DNA of 64,000 bases, taken from positions 248,001 to 312,000 of the forward strand of contig SCRD01000007.1 in the NCBI GenBank assembly GCA_004298155.1. The letters are read 5' to 3'. Position 1 is the first letter of the stretch; each line of letters opens with the position of its first letter. Shown here in pieces: positions 46,274 to 56,330 of the stretch. A program made the translations under genes and the position numbers. This stretch comes from Acidobacteriota bacterium (GTDB taxonomy: Bacteria > Acidobacteriota > Terriglobia > UBA7540). Below the pieces are notes generated by a model. That model made no database searches. It saw only the letters and a list, made by a program, of their open reading frames with translations, and was not told the origin of the DNA.

Positions 46274-46549
46274 CTAGCGCGATTTCGATGGCCTCTTTGG
46301 AAACCACACACCACGGAAAAAAGGTATATCCATGTTGGGCCGTACCTGTTTTTCATCCAGAGTTGAAATGTCAACGTCTTCGATGACATTGCGGATAGGG
46401 GGCAATTCACCGCCTTCAAACACGCGGTCTTTCATCAAAGTTATGGCATCCTCATAATCGAACGCGGTGACTCCGCAACCCAGCCCGTCTGGGACCTGCC
46501 GGGCCTGGGAGTGTGAAAGATCGAACTCAAACCAATATCTGCAGAGCAT
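46274..46549 (-). CDS. Small conserved-looking hypothetical protein
   Basis: 91 residues: it starts MLCRYWFEFDLS and continues through LGCGVTAFDYEDAITLMKDR, IEDVDISTLDEKQV and RGVWFP. The composition is protein-like and it resembles a small cytoplasmic family I recall without function. It stands alone between mmsA and gnd. Coding is judged from composition only. Confidence 0.55.
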   Translation of the reverse strand: MLCRYWFEFDLSHSQARQVPDGLGCGVTAFDYEDAITLMKDRVFEGGELPPIRNVIEDVDISTLDEKQVRPNMDIPFFRGVWFPKRPSKSR

Positions 46550-46664
46550 CGTCCGAGCCTCTGGGATTGTTATTTGCAGAAGGGTCCCTCAGCCGATAAG
46601 ACCAAGATTCAAACCCTTTGCTTCCCGCAGGCGCAAAATGCCGGGTCTCAATCAGTATTCATTC

Positions 46665-48071
46665 TCACTTTGTCCACTCAGTGTGGAACACGCCTTCCTT
46701 GTCGATGCGGTGATAAGTGTGCGCTCCGAAGCAATCGCGCAGCGCCTGCAGCAGATTTGCCGGGAGTCGCGCCTGACGGTAGCTATCGATGTATCCGAGC
46801 GACGTGGAAAATGCCACGCATGGCGTGCCGACGTGGGTTGCTGTTTTCACAACATCGCGCAGGGCGGCCGAATGCTTGTTGATGGTTGAGCTGATCGTCG
46901 GAGCCAGCATCAGGTTTGGCAGGGCCGAGTCCATGACGAAGGATTGCTGAATGTGGTCGAGCATCCTGGCGCGGATGATGCATCCACCCTTCCAGATGCG
47001 GGCGATCTCCGCGTAGTTCAGATTGTAATGATATTCTTCAGACGCTACCCGGAGCTGCTCGAAGCCCTGCGCATAGCAGACCATCACGGCAACGCGGTAC
47101 GCTTCGCGCATGTGATTCAGGAATGAGGTGAGGTCGCCTGAAAAGACTTCCTTGGGGCCGCTCAGGATCTCCGCCGCTGCGACGCGCTCTTTTTTCTGCC
47201 CGGAAAGGATACGTGCTTCCACCGCGTAAGAAAGGGTCGGGACCGCCACGCCCAGGTCCATGGCATCCTGCGCCGTCCACTTCCCCGTGCCTTTCTGCTG
47301 GGCCTCATCAACGATCAGGTCGATCAGCGGCTGGCCGGTTTCGTCATCCTTCTTGCCCAGAACGAGCGTGGTGATTTCCAGCAGGTAGGAATTGAGGTCT
47401 GAGGCGTTCCATTCAGCGAAAATGTCGTGAATTTCCGGGGTCGTAAGCCGGAGCACATTTTTGAAGATGTCATACGTTTCGCAGATGACTTGCAGGATGC
47501 CATATTCAATTCCGTTGTGGACCATCTTGACGTAATGGCCGGCGCCGCGGGGCCCGAGATAGGTGACACAGGGCCCGTCCTTGGTCTGCGCGGCCATTTT
47601 GGTGAGCAGGGGCTCGAGGTGCCGGTAGGAATCTTCATGGCCGCCTGGCATCAGGGACGGCCCGTGGAGTGCGCCTTCCTCGCCCCCGCTCACCCCCATT
47701 CCGAAAAACCTCAGACCTGATTTTTCCGACTCCTGCACGCGACGCTCCGTGTCTTTAAAGTAGGAGTTGCCGCCGTCGATGACAATGTCTTCCTTCTCAA
47801 GATGGGGCTTGAGGTCATTGAGGGCGGCATCAACGGCCTTGCCGGCCGGAACCATCATCAGAATGCGCCGCGGCTTTTCGAGCACCGCTACAAAATCCTT
47901 AAGGGAATTTGTCACAGTGATTTCCTTGCCTGCCACCGCTTCCGCAACTTTCTTGACCTTTTCCGAATCGATATCAAAACCGGCTGCGGAGAAACCTTTG
48001 CTCTCTGCGTTGAGGGCAAGGTTTTTGCCCATCACTCCCATTCCCATAACTCCAAGATGCCTCTTGGCCAT
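46665..48071 (-). CDS. gnd: 6-phosphogluconate dehydrogenase (decarboxylating)
   Basis: 468 residues, the usual length of the NADP-type enzyme. It has the Rossmann motif VMGMGVMGKNLA, DGGNSYFKDTERR, GVSGGEEGALHGPSLMPGG, the catalytic Lys in GAGHYVKMVHNGIEYG, and a C-terminal helical domain with NLLQALRDCFGAHTYHR. It turns 6-phosphogluconate into ribulose 5-phosphate. ATG at 48071 has GGAGG 6 bases upstream. It is divergent from the tkt operon and shares its regulatory region. Confidence 0.96.
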   Translation of the reverse strand: MAKRHLGVMGMGVMGKNLALNAESKGFSAAGFDIDSEKVKKVAEAVAGKEITVTNSLKDFVAVLEKPRRILMMVPAGKAVDAALNDLKPHLEKEDIVIDGGNSYFKDTERRVQESEKSGLRFFGMGVSGGEEGALHGPSLMPGGHEDSYRHLEPLLTKMAAQTKDGPCVTYLGPRGAGHYVKMVHNGIEYGILQVICETYDIFKNVLRLTTPEIHDIFAEWNASDLNSYLLEITTLVLGKKDDETGQPLIDLIVDEAQQKGTGKWTAQDAMDLGVAVPTLSYAVEARILSGQKKERVAAAEILSGPKEVFSGDLTSFLNHMREAYRVAVMVCYAQGFEQLRVASEEYHYNLNYAEIARIWKGGCIIRARMLDHIQQSFVMDSALPNLMLAPTISSTINKHSAALRDVVKTATHVGTPCVAFSTSLGYIDSYRQARLPANLLQALRDCFGAHTYHRIDKEGVFHTEWTK

Positions 48072-48148
48072 CTTCGCCTCCTTCGTTCGAGTTCCGCCAA
48101 TCAACGGGGTCCTTCACGACATCTGCGGGCCCAGGCCGCAGTTTGGGT

Positions 48149-48207
48149 GATGTGACATGCGCTTTCATCCTGCAAAAGGAATATAATACACCCCTTGGAT
48201 GTTACAT
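48149..48207. promoter_or_regulatory. Two GATGTkACAT boxes in the gnd/tkt divergent region
   Basis: GATGTGACAT (48149-48158) and GATGTTACAT (48198-48207) stand 49 bases apart and flank the tkt -10 box. The second is part of the perfect palindrome GGATGT-T-ACATCC (48197-48209). Both suit a dimeric regulator acting on the pathway. Confidence 0.5.
48182..48187 (+). promoter_or_regulatory. Perfect -10 box TATAAT of the tkt operon
   Basis: TATAAT about 140 bases before tkt. No good -35 is seen 16-18 bases upstream, so an activator may be needed. Confidence 0.5.
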
Positions 48208-48324
48208 CCCGGTTCCGCGTGCATCTAAAAAACAGATGCAAGCTTGAGCGAATCGCGTACGGCGCTCGGAAGGGGCTTCAATTCATTTCATTGGTGCGCA
48301 AATCCAAAACAGGAGCATATCGCT

Positions 48325-50370
48325 TTGGACGGACAAACAGTGGCTCAAACTTCAAAAGACATCCGGACCGGGTCAGAGCTTGACTGGCTATGCATCAACA
48401 CCATTCGCGGCCTGGCGATGGATGCTGTCCAGAAGGCGAATTCCGGTCATCCGGGCATGCCGATGGGAGCTGCGTCCATGGCCTACGTGCTTTGGACCCG
48501 GTACCTGCGTTACGACCCCTTGAAACCTCGCTGGCCCAACCGCGACCGCTTTGTTCTTTCAGCAGGGCACGGCTGCATGCTGCTTTACAGCCTGCTCCAT
48601 TTAACTGGCTATGATATGCCGCTGGAAGAGCTCAAACACTTCCGCCAGTGGGGAAGCCGAGCACCCGGCCATCCGGAATATCACCCTGACGAAGGAATCG
48701 AGACCACCACAGGCCCGCTTGGACAAGGATTCGGCAACGGCGTGGGAATGGCGATAGCCGAAAAATACCTGGCGGCGCACTTCAACCGTCCCGGTCACGA
48801 ACTGGTGAAATACAAGATTTACGCCATTGTCAGCGACGGCGACCTGATGGAAGGTGTCTCGTCAGAGGCGGCTTCGCTGGCGGGCCACCTGGGTCTGAGC
48901 AACCTGATCTACCTTTACGACGACAACCACATCTCCATCGAAGGTAGCACGGCACTGGCCTTTACCGAAAACCGCGCGCAGCGCTTTGAGGCTTACGGAT
49001 GGTTTGTGCAGACGCTTGAAGACAGTAATGACCTGGAAGCCATCGACCAGGCCTTGAGAGCTGCAGAGGAGGAAGCGGTGCGCCCGTCGATCATTATGGT
49101 GAGGACGCACATTGCCGACGGCAGCCCAAACAAACACGATACTGCAGGGGCCCACGGCGCGCCTCTCGGCAATGAAGAAGTAAAGCTTTCCAAGGAAAAC
49201 CTCGGGCTACCGCTCGAGCCGGCATTCTATATACCTGATAATGTTCTTGCTCATTTCCGCAAAGCCATCGACCGTGGCGAGGGGGCTGAAACCGAATGGC
49301 AGGAACGCCTGAACCTCTATCGCAAGGCATTCCCCGACCTTGCCGTGGAGTGGGACCGCTATGTACGCGGGGAACTGCCTGATGGCTGGGCATCGAACCT
49401 CCCCAAGTTCAAGGCGTCGGACGGCCCAATTGCCACGCGGCAGGCATCGGGCGCCGTGCTTAATGCCATCTCTCCCGGCCTTCCCACGTTGCTGGGCGGA
49501 TCGGCCGATCTTTCACCATCTACCGACACGCTGATCAAAAGTTCCAGATACTTCCAGAAAGGCAGCTACGGCGAACGTAATTTTACCTTCGGAGTGCGGG
49601 AGCACGCGATGGGCTCTACGCTGAACGGAATGGCCGTGAGCGGCTTGATCCCATATGGCGCCACGTTCTTGATTTTTTCCGATTACATGCGGCCGACCAT
49701 ACGGCTTGCAGCCATGATGAAAATCCGCCCCATCTATGTTTTTACGCATGACAGTATTTTCCTGGGAGAAGATGGCCCAACCCACCAGCCCATTGAACAC
49801 CTTGCCTCGCTGCGGGCGATCCCGAACCTTTCGCTGATCCGCCCGGCAGACGCGAATGAGACCGTGGTGGCGTGGCGAGTGGCCATTGAAAGGAAGGATG
49901 GGCCAGTAGCCCTGGCGTTGACCCGGCAAAAGATTCCGGTGATTGACCGCGAAAAGTACGCATCCGCTGAGGGGCTTACGCGGGGTGCTTACATTCTCGC
50001 GGATGCAAAGGGTAAAAGTCCGCAGGTGATCCTGATCGCGTCGGGCTCGGAGGTTTCCGTGGCGCTTGACGCTTACGAGAAACTGATTGCAGAAGGTGTG
50101 GTTGCGCGCGTGGTCAGCATGCCGTCCTGGGACTTGTTCGAGAAACAGACCCTGGTATACAAGGACGAGGTTTTTCCGCCTGAGACAACCGCCCGCCTGG
50201 CCGTTGAGGCGGCTTATCCTTTTGGATGGGAGAAGTACATCGGCCCCAAGGGAGTTGTAATCGGTATGACGCGCTTTGGAGCATCAGCGCCTTACAAGGT
50301 GCTGGCAGAAAAGTTTGGCTTTACGGCGGACAACGTTGTTCAGCGCGCCCACGAACTGCTGGGACTTTGA
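48325..50370 (+). CDS. tkt: Transketolase
   Basis: 681 residues from the TTG at 48325, which has AGGAG 9 bases upstream; a GTG at 48340 and the open frame to 48244 are alternatives. Thiamine-diphosphate motifs are present: [31 protein letters not shown], the catalytic glutamate in FGVREHAMG and the sugar-binding [16 protein letters not shown]. It exchanges two-carbon units in the pentose phosphate pathway. First gene of a six-gene operon and divergent from gnd. Confidence 0.95.
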   Translation: MDGQTVAQTSKDIRTGSELDWLCINTIRGLAMDAVQKANSGHPGMPMGAASMAYVLWTRYLRYDPLKPRWPNRDRFVLSAGHGCMLLYSLLHLTGYDMPLEELKHFRQWGSRAPGHPEYHPDEGIETTTGPLGQGFGNGVGMAIAEKYLAAHFNRPGHELVKYKIYAIVSDGDLMEGVSSEAASLAGHLGLSNLIYLYDDNHISIEGSTALAFTENRAQRFEAYGWFVQTLEDSNDLEAIDQALRAAEEEAVRPSIIMVRTHIADGSPNKHDTAGAHGAPLGNEEVKLSKENLGLPLEPAFYIPDNVLAHFRKAIDRGEGAETEWQERLNLYRKAFPDLAVEWDRYVRGELPDGWASNLPKFKASDGPIATRQASGAVLNAISPGLPTLLGGSADLSPSTDTLIKSSRYFQKGSYGERNFTFGVREHAMGSTLNGMAVSGLIPYGATFLIFSDYMRPTIRLAAMMKIRPIYVFTHDSIFLGEDGPTHQPIEHLASLRAIPNLSLIRPADANETVVAWRVAIERKDGPVALALTRQKIPVIDREKYASAEGLTRGAYILADAKGKSPQVILIASGSEVSVALDAYEKLIAEGVVARVVSMPSWDLFEKQTLVYKDEVFPPETTARLAVEAAYPFGWEKYIGPKGVVIGMTRFGASAPYKVLAEKFGFTADNVVQRAHELLGL

Positions 50371-50564
50371 GTGGCAAGTTCGGAAGCTGTTTCATGATCG
50401 GTCTATTTTGTTTTCCTGCTGTCAGGTGCGGGGCGACCGGCAGTGCTTATGGGGTTCAAGATCACTGCTGACCAGCGGCATCAGATTGGGCGGTGCTCCT
50501 GCGGAACGGCAGACGTTCGACGCACGGCCCGCCGGGTGGAATTACAAAGAGGAGGAATTTATCA

Positions 50565-51713
50565 ATGAGTGGGAATAGTTTGAAAGAATTGGGAAAATAC
50601 GGCCAGAGTGTCTGGCACGATTACATCAGCCGCAGAGAAGTCCTCAGCGGCGAACTGAAGAGACGGATCGACGAAGATGGCCTCCTGGGCGTTACTTCGA
50701 ACCCCAGTATTTTTGAGAAGGCCATCGCCGGCAGCGACGATTACGATGAAAGCATCCGCCAGTATTTGACCGAGGGGCTCGACGCCCCGAAGATTTTCGA
50801 GAAGTTGGCAATCGAAGACATCCAGAAAGCCACGGATGTGTTCCGCGGCGTATTTGAGCAGACCGGCGGGCGCGACGGCTATGTGAGCCTGGAGGTTTCA
50901 CCGCTGTTGGCGCATGATACCAAAGGGAGCCTCGAGGAAGCCCGGCACCTGTTTGCTGCCGTGAACCGGCCGAATCTGATGATCAAGATTCCGGCGACCA
51001 AGGAGGGCCTGCCGGCTATCGAACAGGCGCTGGCTGAGGGGATCAACATCAATATCACGCTGATTTTCGGGATTGAGCGTTACGCGGAAATTGGCAAAGC
51101 CTACCTGAGGGCCCTTGAAAGGAGAGTGGCCGAGGGCAAGCCGGTTAACAAGGTAGTGTCCGTCGCCAGCGTGTTTGTGAGCCGGATTGATACGTTAGTG
51201 GATAAACAACTGGGAGCAAAGTTGGTTTCTGCTAAGACGCCCGAAGAGCGCAAGAGAATCGAAGGGCTCATCGGCAAGGTTGCTGTATCCAACACCAAGC
51301 TGATCTACCAGAAATACAAAGAAATCTTTTTGACGCCCCGCTTTGAGGCGCTGGCGAAAAAAGGCGTGCGCGTCCAGCGGCCACTGTGGGGTTCGACCAG
51401 CACCAAAAATCCTCATTACAGTGACATCCTTTATGTTCAGGACCTGATTGGCCGCGATACCGTGAATACCATGCCCACTCAGACCATCGAAGCCTATCTC
51501 GACCACGGCAAGCCTGAAGCTGACACCATTGAGCAAGGGTTGGACGAAGCCCGTAACGTTATTGCCCAGTTGCCAGGCGTCGGAATTGACCTGCTCGCGG
51601 TGACTCAGCAACTTGAAGACGATGGCGTGGGGGCCTTCGCAAACGACTACAAGAAATTGATTGCGAGTATTGAAGAGAAGAAAAAGATAGTCATGAGGGC
51701 AGCCGGCCGTTAG
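50565..51713 (+). CDS. tal: Transaldolase
   Basis: 382 residues, the long form also used by actinobacteria and cyanobacteria (GLLGVTSNPSIFEKAIAGS). The Schiff-base lysine is in LMIKIPATKEG. It moves a dihydroxyacetone unit between sugar phosphates. The ATG at 50565 has an AGAGGAGGA ribosome site. It lies 194 bases after tkt and 190 before zwf. Confidence 0.95.
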   Translation: MSGNSLKELGKYGQSVWHDYISRREVLSGELKRRIDEDGLLGVTSNPSIFEKAIAGSDDYDESIRQYLTEGLDAPKIFEKLAIEDIQKATDVFRGVFEQTGGRDGYVSLEVSPLLAHDTKGSLEEARHLFAAVNRPNLMIKIPATKEGLPAIEQALAEGININITLIFGIERYAEIGKAYLRALERRVAEGKPVNKVVSVASVFVSRIDTLVDKQLGAKLVSAKTPEERKRIEGLIGKVAVSNTKLIYQKYKEIFLTPRFEALAKKGVRVQRPLWGSTSTKNPHYSDILYVQDLIGRDTVNTMPTQTIEAYLDHGKPEADTIEQGLDEARNVIAQLPGVGIDLLAVTQQLEDDGVGAFANDYKKLIASIEEKKKIVMRAAGR

Positions 51714-51903
51714 CCAGATAACTCTGGGCAGGGATCTCGAGGCCAACCTTCGGCAAGGCTGTTGGCTGACTCGGCCAAACGGGAAGATTAACACCGATTA
51801 CAATCGTTTTGCCGGAGATGCCGAACCCACCGGCTGACCTCGACAAGCGCGCAATAGTCACGGTGGACTATGGAAGCAAGGTTCGGAAAGGACGAGGTTA
51901 CCT

Positions 51904-53457
51904 ATGGCGGACATATCGGTCGCCGCAAACCCCTTGCGCGAAGGCATGCGCATACGGAGAACGCCGAGCCCCTGCTCCCTGGTGATTTTTGGGGCGTCTG
52001 GCGACCTCACAGCGCGAAAGCTGATCCCTGCGTTGTACTACCTGCACCGCGAGCGTCTCTTGCCGCAGGGCTTCTCGGTGATCGGATGCGCGAAGACGCC
52101 TTATGACAATGCAAGATTCCGGGAGGCTATGGCGGATGCCGTCCGCAAATTTTCCGAACAACCGTCCTCTGTTGATGAAGTTTCGCTAAAAAGCTTTACG
52201 GAATCGCTCTACTACCTGACGGACAATTTTGGCGACAGTAAAGCTTACAAGCAGCTTGGCAGCCTGCTTTCTGAACTGGACGAAGTGAGGGGAACGGGGG
52301 GGAATCGACTCTATTACCTGGCAACGCCGCCCAGTTCTTTCCCTGTCATCATCGGCCATCTCGGTTCCGTTGGCCTGGCTGCCCCGAAGAATCCGGAGAA
52401 GAGCTGGACGCGTGTTGTAATCGAAAAGCCTTTCGGTCAAGACCTTGAGAGCGCGCGCCGACTCACTACCGTAGTGAATTCTGCTTTCAAGGAAGAGCAG
52501 GTCTACCGCATCGACCACTATCTCGGCAAAGAAACCGTCCAAAATCTCCTGGTGTTTCGCTTTGCCAACGGCATCTTTGAGCCTATCTGGAACAGGCGCT
52601 ATATTGACCACATTGAAATCACGGTGGCCGAGGATCTGGGGGTGGAGGGCCGGGGGCGGTATTACGAAGAAGCCGGGTTGCTTCGTGATATGATCCAGAA
52701 TCATGTGATTTCGGTGCTGAGCCTGGTAGCCATGGAAGCGCCGTCGACCTTCAACGCCGTTGAAGTGCGCGACGAAAAAGCCAAGGTGATGCGCTCGGTC
52801 CGTCCCATTGATCTGGATCGCCTGGACGATTTTGTGGTGCGCGGACAATACGGCGAAGGCTGGATCAGAGGCGAAAAGGTCCCGGCCTACCGCGCGGAGC
52901 CGAACGTTTCCCCCAAATCAACGACCGAAACCTTTGCCGCGCTCAAGCTGTTTATCGACAACTGGCGATGGGCCGACGTACCCTTCTACGTCCGTTCGGG
53001 CAAACGGCTTGCGAAGCGAGTGTCGGAAATAGTGGTCCAATTCAGGCGCGTTCCGCACATGGTTTTCGGGCGGAAAACGCAGAGCCCGGTGGAGCAAAAT
53101 GTACTTGCCATGCGGATCCAGCCCAACGAAGGCATATCCGTCAACTTCAATGCCAAGTTCCCGGCGCCTATGATGGAAATCCGTCCGGTCAAAATGGAAT
53201 TTCGTTATGCTGAGTCGTTTGGGAGCGAGCCACCCAGCGCCTACGAGACACTGCTGCTCGATAGCATGTTGGGTGACCAGACCCTTTTCAATCGGGAGGA
53301 CGCTGTAGAGCTGGCCTGGCAGTTGTTGACGCCCCTTTTGGAGCGCTGGCAGGAAGACGGAGAGAGAGGAATGCAGTTATACGAGGCGGGAAGCTGGGGC
53401 CCGGACGCCTCGGACAGACTGCTCGCACGGGACGGCCGTCGCTGGCATCGGCTTTAG
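51904..53457 (+). CDS. zwf: Glucose-6-phosphate 1-dehydrogenase
   Basis: 517 residues. The NADP site is VIFGASGDLTARKL, and the substrate motif RIDHYLGKETVQN carries the conserved Asp-His and Lys. It makes 6-phosphogluconolactone, the entry to the oxidative branch. The next gene encodes an OpcA-like partner known to activate or assemble this enzyme in cyanobacteria. ATG at 51904 has GGACGAGG upstream. Confidence 0.96.
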   Translation: MADISVAANPLREGMRIRRTPSPCSLVIFGASGDLTARKLIPALYYLHRERLLPQGFSVIGCAKTPYDNARFREAMADAVRKFSEQPSSVDEVSLKSFTESLYYLTDNFGDSKAYKQLGSLLSELDEVRGTGGNRLYYLATPPSSFPVIIGHLGSVGLAAPKNPEKSWTRVVIEKPFGQDLESARRLTTVVNSAFKEEQVYRIDHYLGKETVQNLLVFRFANGIFEPIWNRRYIDHIEITVAEDLGVEGRGRYYEEAGLLRDMIQNHVISVLSLVAMEAPSTFNAVEVRDEKAKVMRSVRPIDLDRLDDFVVRGQYGEGWIRGEKVPAYRAEPNVSPKSTTETFAALKLFIDNWRWADVPFYVRSGKRLAKRVSEIVVQFRRVPHMVFGRKTQSPVEQNVLAMRIQPNEGISVNFNAKFPAPMMEIRPVKMEFRYAESFGSEPPSAYETLLLDSMLGDQTLFNREDAVELAWQLLTPLLERWQEDGERGMQLYEAGSWGPDASDRLLARDGRRWHRL

Positions 53458-53508
53458 TTTCCCGAAAGGTCGGCAGTACGTTGCAATTACCACCGGGAGG
53501 AAGGACTG

Positions 53509-54666
53509 TTGCCTCTATTTAAGAAGTTCAAGTCGCTCACATCTGGTGAGCTCCAGCCGTCCAATGTTAGTACGCTGGAAGCGGACTTATCTGCCCTATG
53601 GCGGGCTGCTGCGGAGGACCCCGGAACAGAGCATCCTGTGATGCGGGCGTCCGTATTGACCCTTCTTGCATTCGTTGAGAGCGAAGAAGAAGGGCGCGAG
53701 ACGTTCGACTTGATCAGCCGCGTCATCGCGCAGAATCCGTGCCGTGCGATCCTGATGGTTGCCGAGCCCAAGGACCAGCCGGAAGGCCTCTCGGCATGGA
53801 TTTCCGCCCAGTGTCATCTTCCTCCTTCGGGCGCAAGACAGGTCTGCTGTGAGCAGATTTACATTCGAGCCCGTGGTGAATCGGTGAGTGGGCTTGAGAA
53901 TATCGTCCTTCCCCTAATTGTTCCTGAGCTTCCCGTCTACCTCTGGTGGCGGGCCGGACGGTTTGTGCCTCCGCCATTTCTCGACCAGGTGCTTCGCGTT
54001 ACAAACCGGGTGCTGGTGGATTCGGGGCGGTTTGAAGAACCGGAACTCGATCTCGCCGCATTGGCGCGACTGGTGGAGCGGTCCCAGACTAGTGACGGAA
54101 TGGCATTCAGTGATCTTAATTGGGCCCGGCTTACGCCGTGCCGCGAACTGATCGCCCAGAATTTTGATTCTGATGAAGCTCGTTCGTGTTTGCGGGACCT
54201 GTCTGAAGTCTCGTTCGAATGGCAAGCACGCCCCGATGAAATGGGAAGCCGCATCGCGCACGCGTTGCTTCTTACGGCGTGGCTGGCCAGTCGCCTTGCC
54301 TGGCGGCCCGTGGGACGAATTGCGCCAGACACAGGCCCGGGCCGGGTGATCGAGTTCCGGCAGGGAGATAGGCCAATTCGGGTGGAATGGACGGTCGGCC
54401 AGCAAGAAATCCAGCCATCAACTCCGTTTAAGGTGAACTTGAAGACTCGCTCCGCGCCTCCTGCAATCTTCTCGGTGGCGGAATCGACTGAGAAAGGTAT
54501 TGCGCGGACAAGGGTGGAAATCCCAGGGCGCGCGCCGCTCGAAAGGACCACTCGGATAGCGGCGCTGGGTGAAGTCGAACTGGTCAATGAAGAGCTCAAA
54601 TTCCCGGAGCGGGACACAGTTTATGAAGAAGTCCTGGGGCTGATCGCCCGCATGGCGGAGTTGTAG
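53509..54666 (+). CDS. opcA: OpcA-like glucose-6-phosphate dehydrogenase assembly protein
   Basis: 385 residues. The N-terminal OpcA domain includes NPCRAILMVAEP, CCEQIYIRARGE and LPLIVPELPVYLWWRAGRF, features of this family. The C-terminal half is a binding-type domain of unknown detail. In cyanobacteria OpcA is needed for full Zwf activity. The start is TTG with GGAGGAAGG about 5 bases upstream. It is 51 bases after zwf and precedes pgl. Confidence 0.85.
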   Translation: MPLFKKFKSLTSGELQPSNVSTLEADLSALWRAAAEDPGTEHPVMRASVLTLLAFVESEEEGRETFDLISRVIAQNPCRAILMVAEPKDQPEGLSAWISAQCHLPPSGARQVCCEQIYIRARGESVSGLENIVLPLIVPELPVYLWWRAGRFVPPPFLDQVLRVTNRVLVDSGRFEEPELDLAALARLVERSQTSDGMAFSDLNWARLTPCRELIAQNFDSDEARSCLRDLSEVSFEWQARPDEMGSRIAHALLLTAWLASRLAWRPVGRIAPDTGPGRVIEFRQGDRPIRVEWTVGQQEIQPSTPFKVNLKTRSAPPAIFSVAESTEKGIARTRVEIPGRAPLERTTRIAALGEVELVNEELKFPERDTVYEEVLGLIARMAEL

Positions 54667-54709
54667 GCTTCGAGAGTTGTTGCTGCCAGTTCCGTTGCTG
54701 GTGTGCTGC

Positions 54710-55480
54710 ATGGCCGAGATGAAGGTTCAGATATTCGAAGACCTGGAGGCTTTGAGCCGGGCCGCTGCAGTTCGATTCACCTGGGTTGCACGGGAACGCG
54801 CGCAGCAGGGAAAGGCGTTTACAGCCGCTCTTTCGGGTGGTTCCACCCCGCGGATATTTCTGGAAACCCTGGCGAGCCCAGAATTTTCCCAGCGGATACA
54901 GTGGGAGAGTGTCCACCTTTTCCAGGTTGATGAGCGCTGTGTTCCACCGGACGATGTCCAAAGCAATTATCGGATGATTTATAGCAGTTTGCTGCGGCCT
55001 GTGCCCGGCGCGGCTGAAAACTTTCATCGCATGAAAGCCGAGCGGGACGATCTCGACTCGGCCAGTGCAGAATACGAAAGAGAAATCAGCGAAGTCCTAT
55101 GCCCTGTGGCGGGCCGCCTACCCCGATTCGATCTGGTTTTCCTGGGATTGGGACCGGATGGGCACACGGCTTCGCTCTTTCCAGGCTCGGCGGCGCTCCT
55201 TGAAGACCACAAATGGGTCTGCCCGAACTACGTGGAAAAGCTCAAGATGCACCGGCTGACACTGACCTACCCCGTCCTTAATGCTGCAGCCGAAATTGTT
55301 TTTTCGGCCGCAGGACCAGATAAGGCGGAAATTCTGCGGCAGGTTCTTGAGGGACCGCGCGACGCCAAGCGTCTTCCAGCCCAGGGTGTTCAACCGACGG
55401 AAGGCAGCGTGGACTGGTACCTGGACAAGCCTGCCGCCCGCCTTCTTCGCAAAAGTCACATTCAAAGGGAAAGCTCTTGA
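54710..55480 (+). CDS. pgl: 6-phosphogluconolactonase (DevB type)
   Basis: About 256 residues. Family motifs are ALSGGSTPRIFLETL, VHLFQVDERCVPPDD, SNYRM and GLGPDGHTASLFPGS. It opens 6-phosphogluconolactone to 6-phosphogluconate. ATG at 54710 or 54719 is possible, neither with a clean ribosome site; the frame also reaches a TTG at 54677. Its stop overlaps the rpe start by four bases (TTGA). Confidence 0.92.
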   Translation: MAEMKVQIFEDLEALSRAAAVRFTWVARERAQQGKAFTAALSGGSTPRIFLETLASPEFSQRIQWESVHLFQVDERCVPPDDVQSNYRMIYSSLLRPVPGAAENFHRMKAERDDLDSASAEYEREISEVLCPVAGRLPRFDLVFLGLGPDGHTASLFPGSAALLEDHKWVCPNYVEKLKMHRLTLTYPVLNAAAEIVFSAAGPDKAEILRQVLEGPRDAKRLPAQGVQPTEGSVDWYLDKPAARLLRKSHIQRESS

Positions 55481-56136
55481 CCAAAATTGCGCCCTCAATT
55501 CTTTCTGCGGACTTTACTCGCTTGGGTGAACAGGTTCTGGAAGTGCAAGCCGCTGGAGTAGATCGCATTCAGATCGACGTGATGGACGGACGGTTTGTTC
55601 CGAACATTACCTTTGGAACACAGGTTGTCGCTTCACTTCGCCCGCTTACTCACCTGACGCTCGAAGTCCACCTGATGGTTGAGCCGCCGGAAGACTTTAT
55701 CGGGCCATTTGCAGAGGTGGGTGCAGACACCATCATCGTCCATCAGGAAGCCACGCCCCATTTGCACCGCGCCATTCAGCATATCCACGCGCTGGGCAAG
55801 AAAGCTGGAGCGGCCATCAATCCTTCGACGCCTGTCGCCTTTCTTTCAGAGGTCATCGGGAACCTCGATCTGGTTCTCGTGATGACGGTCAATCCAGGTT
55901 TTGGCGGGCAGGAATTTATTATCGAGACGCTGCCGAAGATCCGTGAAGTCCGGCGCCAGATTGAAGAGAAAGGCCTGACCTGTGAAGTGGAAGTCGACGG
56001 CGGAATTAATCTCGAGACCGCGCCTCTGGTGGTCGAGGCTGGAGCTGATGTTCTGGTTGCCGGATCGTCTGTATACGGATGCAAAGAAGGCGTGGCATCT
56101 GCAATCCAATCTTTGCTATCGAGCGCCCCTCGATAA
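55477..56136 (+). CDS. rpe: Ribulose-phosphate 3-epimerase
   Basis: 219 residues, TIM barrel. Motifs: APSILSADFTRLG, QIDVMDGRFVPNITFG, LEVHLMVEPPEDFI, VMTVNPGFGGQEFI and EVDGGINLETAP. It interconverts ribulose and xylulose 5-phosphate. The start is TTG, supported by AAGGGA 7 bases upstream and the four-base overlap with pgl. Last gene of the pentose phosphate operon. Confidence 0.95.
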   Translation: MTKIAPSILSADFTRLGEQVLEVQAAGVDRIQIDVMDGRFVPNITFGTQVVASLRPLTHLTLEVHLMVEPPEDFIGPFAEVGADTIIVHQEATPHLHRAIQHIHALGKKAGAAINPSTPVAFLSEVIGNLDLVLVMTVNPGFGGQEFIIETLPKIREVRRQIEEKGLTCEVEVDGGINLETAPLVVEAGADVLVAGSSVYGCKEGVASAIQSLLSSAPR

Positions 56137-56330
56137 CGCCTGGAGTCATGTCGATTTTCTCCGCGTGACTGAGCAAGTGTGCGCCAACGGAGGGATGTTC
56201 TCTTTAGCGGCGGTCCTGTGCCGGAGCTTTTGACTTTGCATTGCGGCCTCAATTATATTCACTCATTAATCTCATGCTCTTGATGACAACCGACTTTCTC
56301 ATGGCCTTCCCGGAGAAATAAGACCCCATT

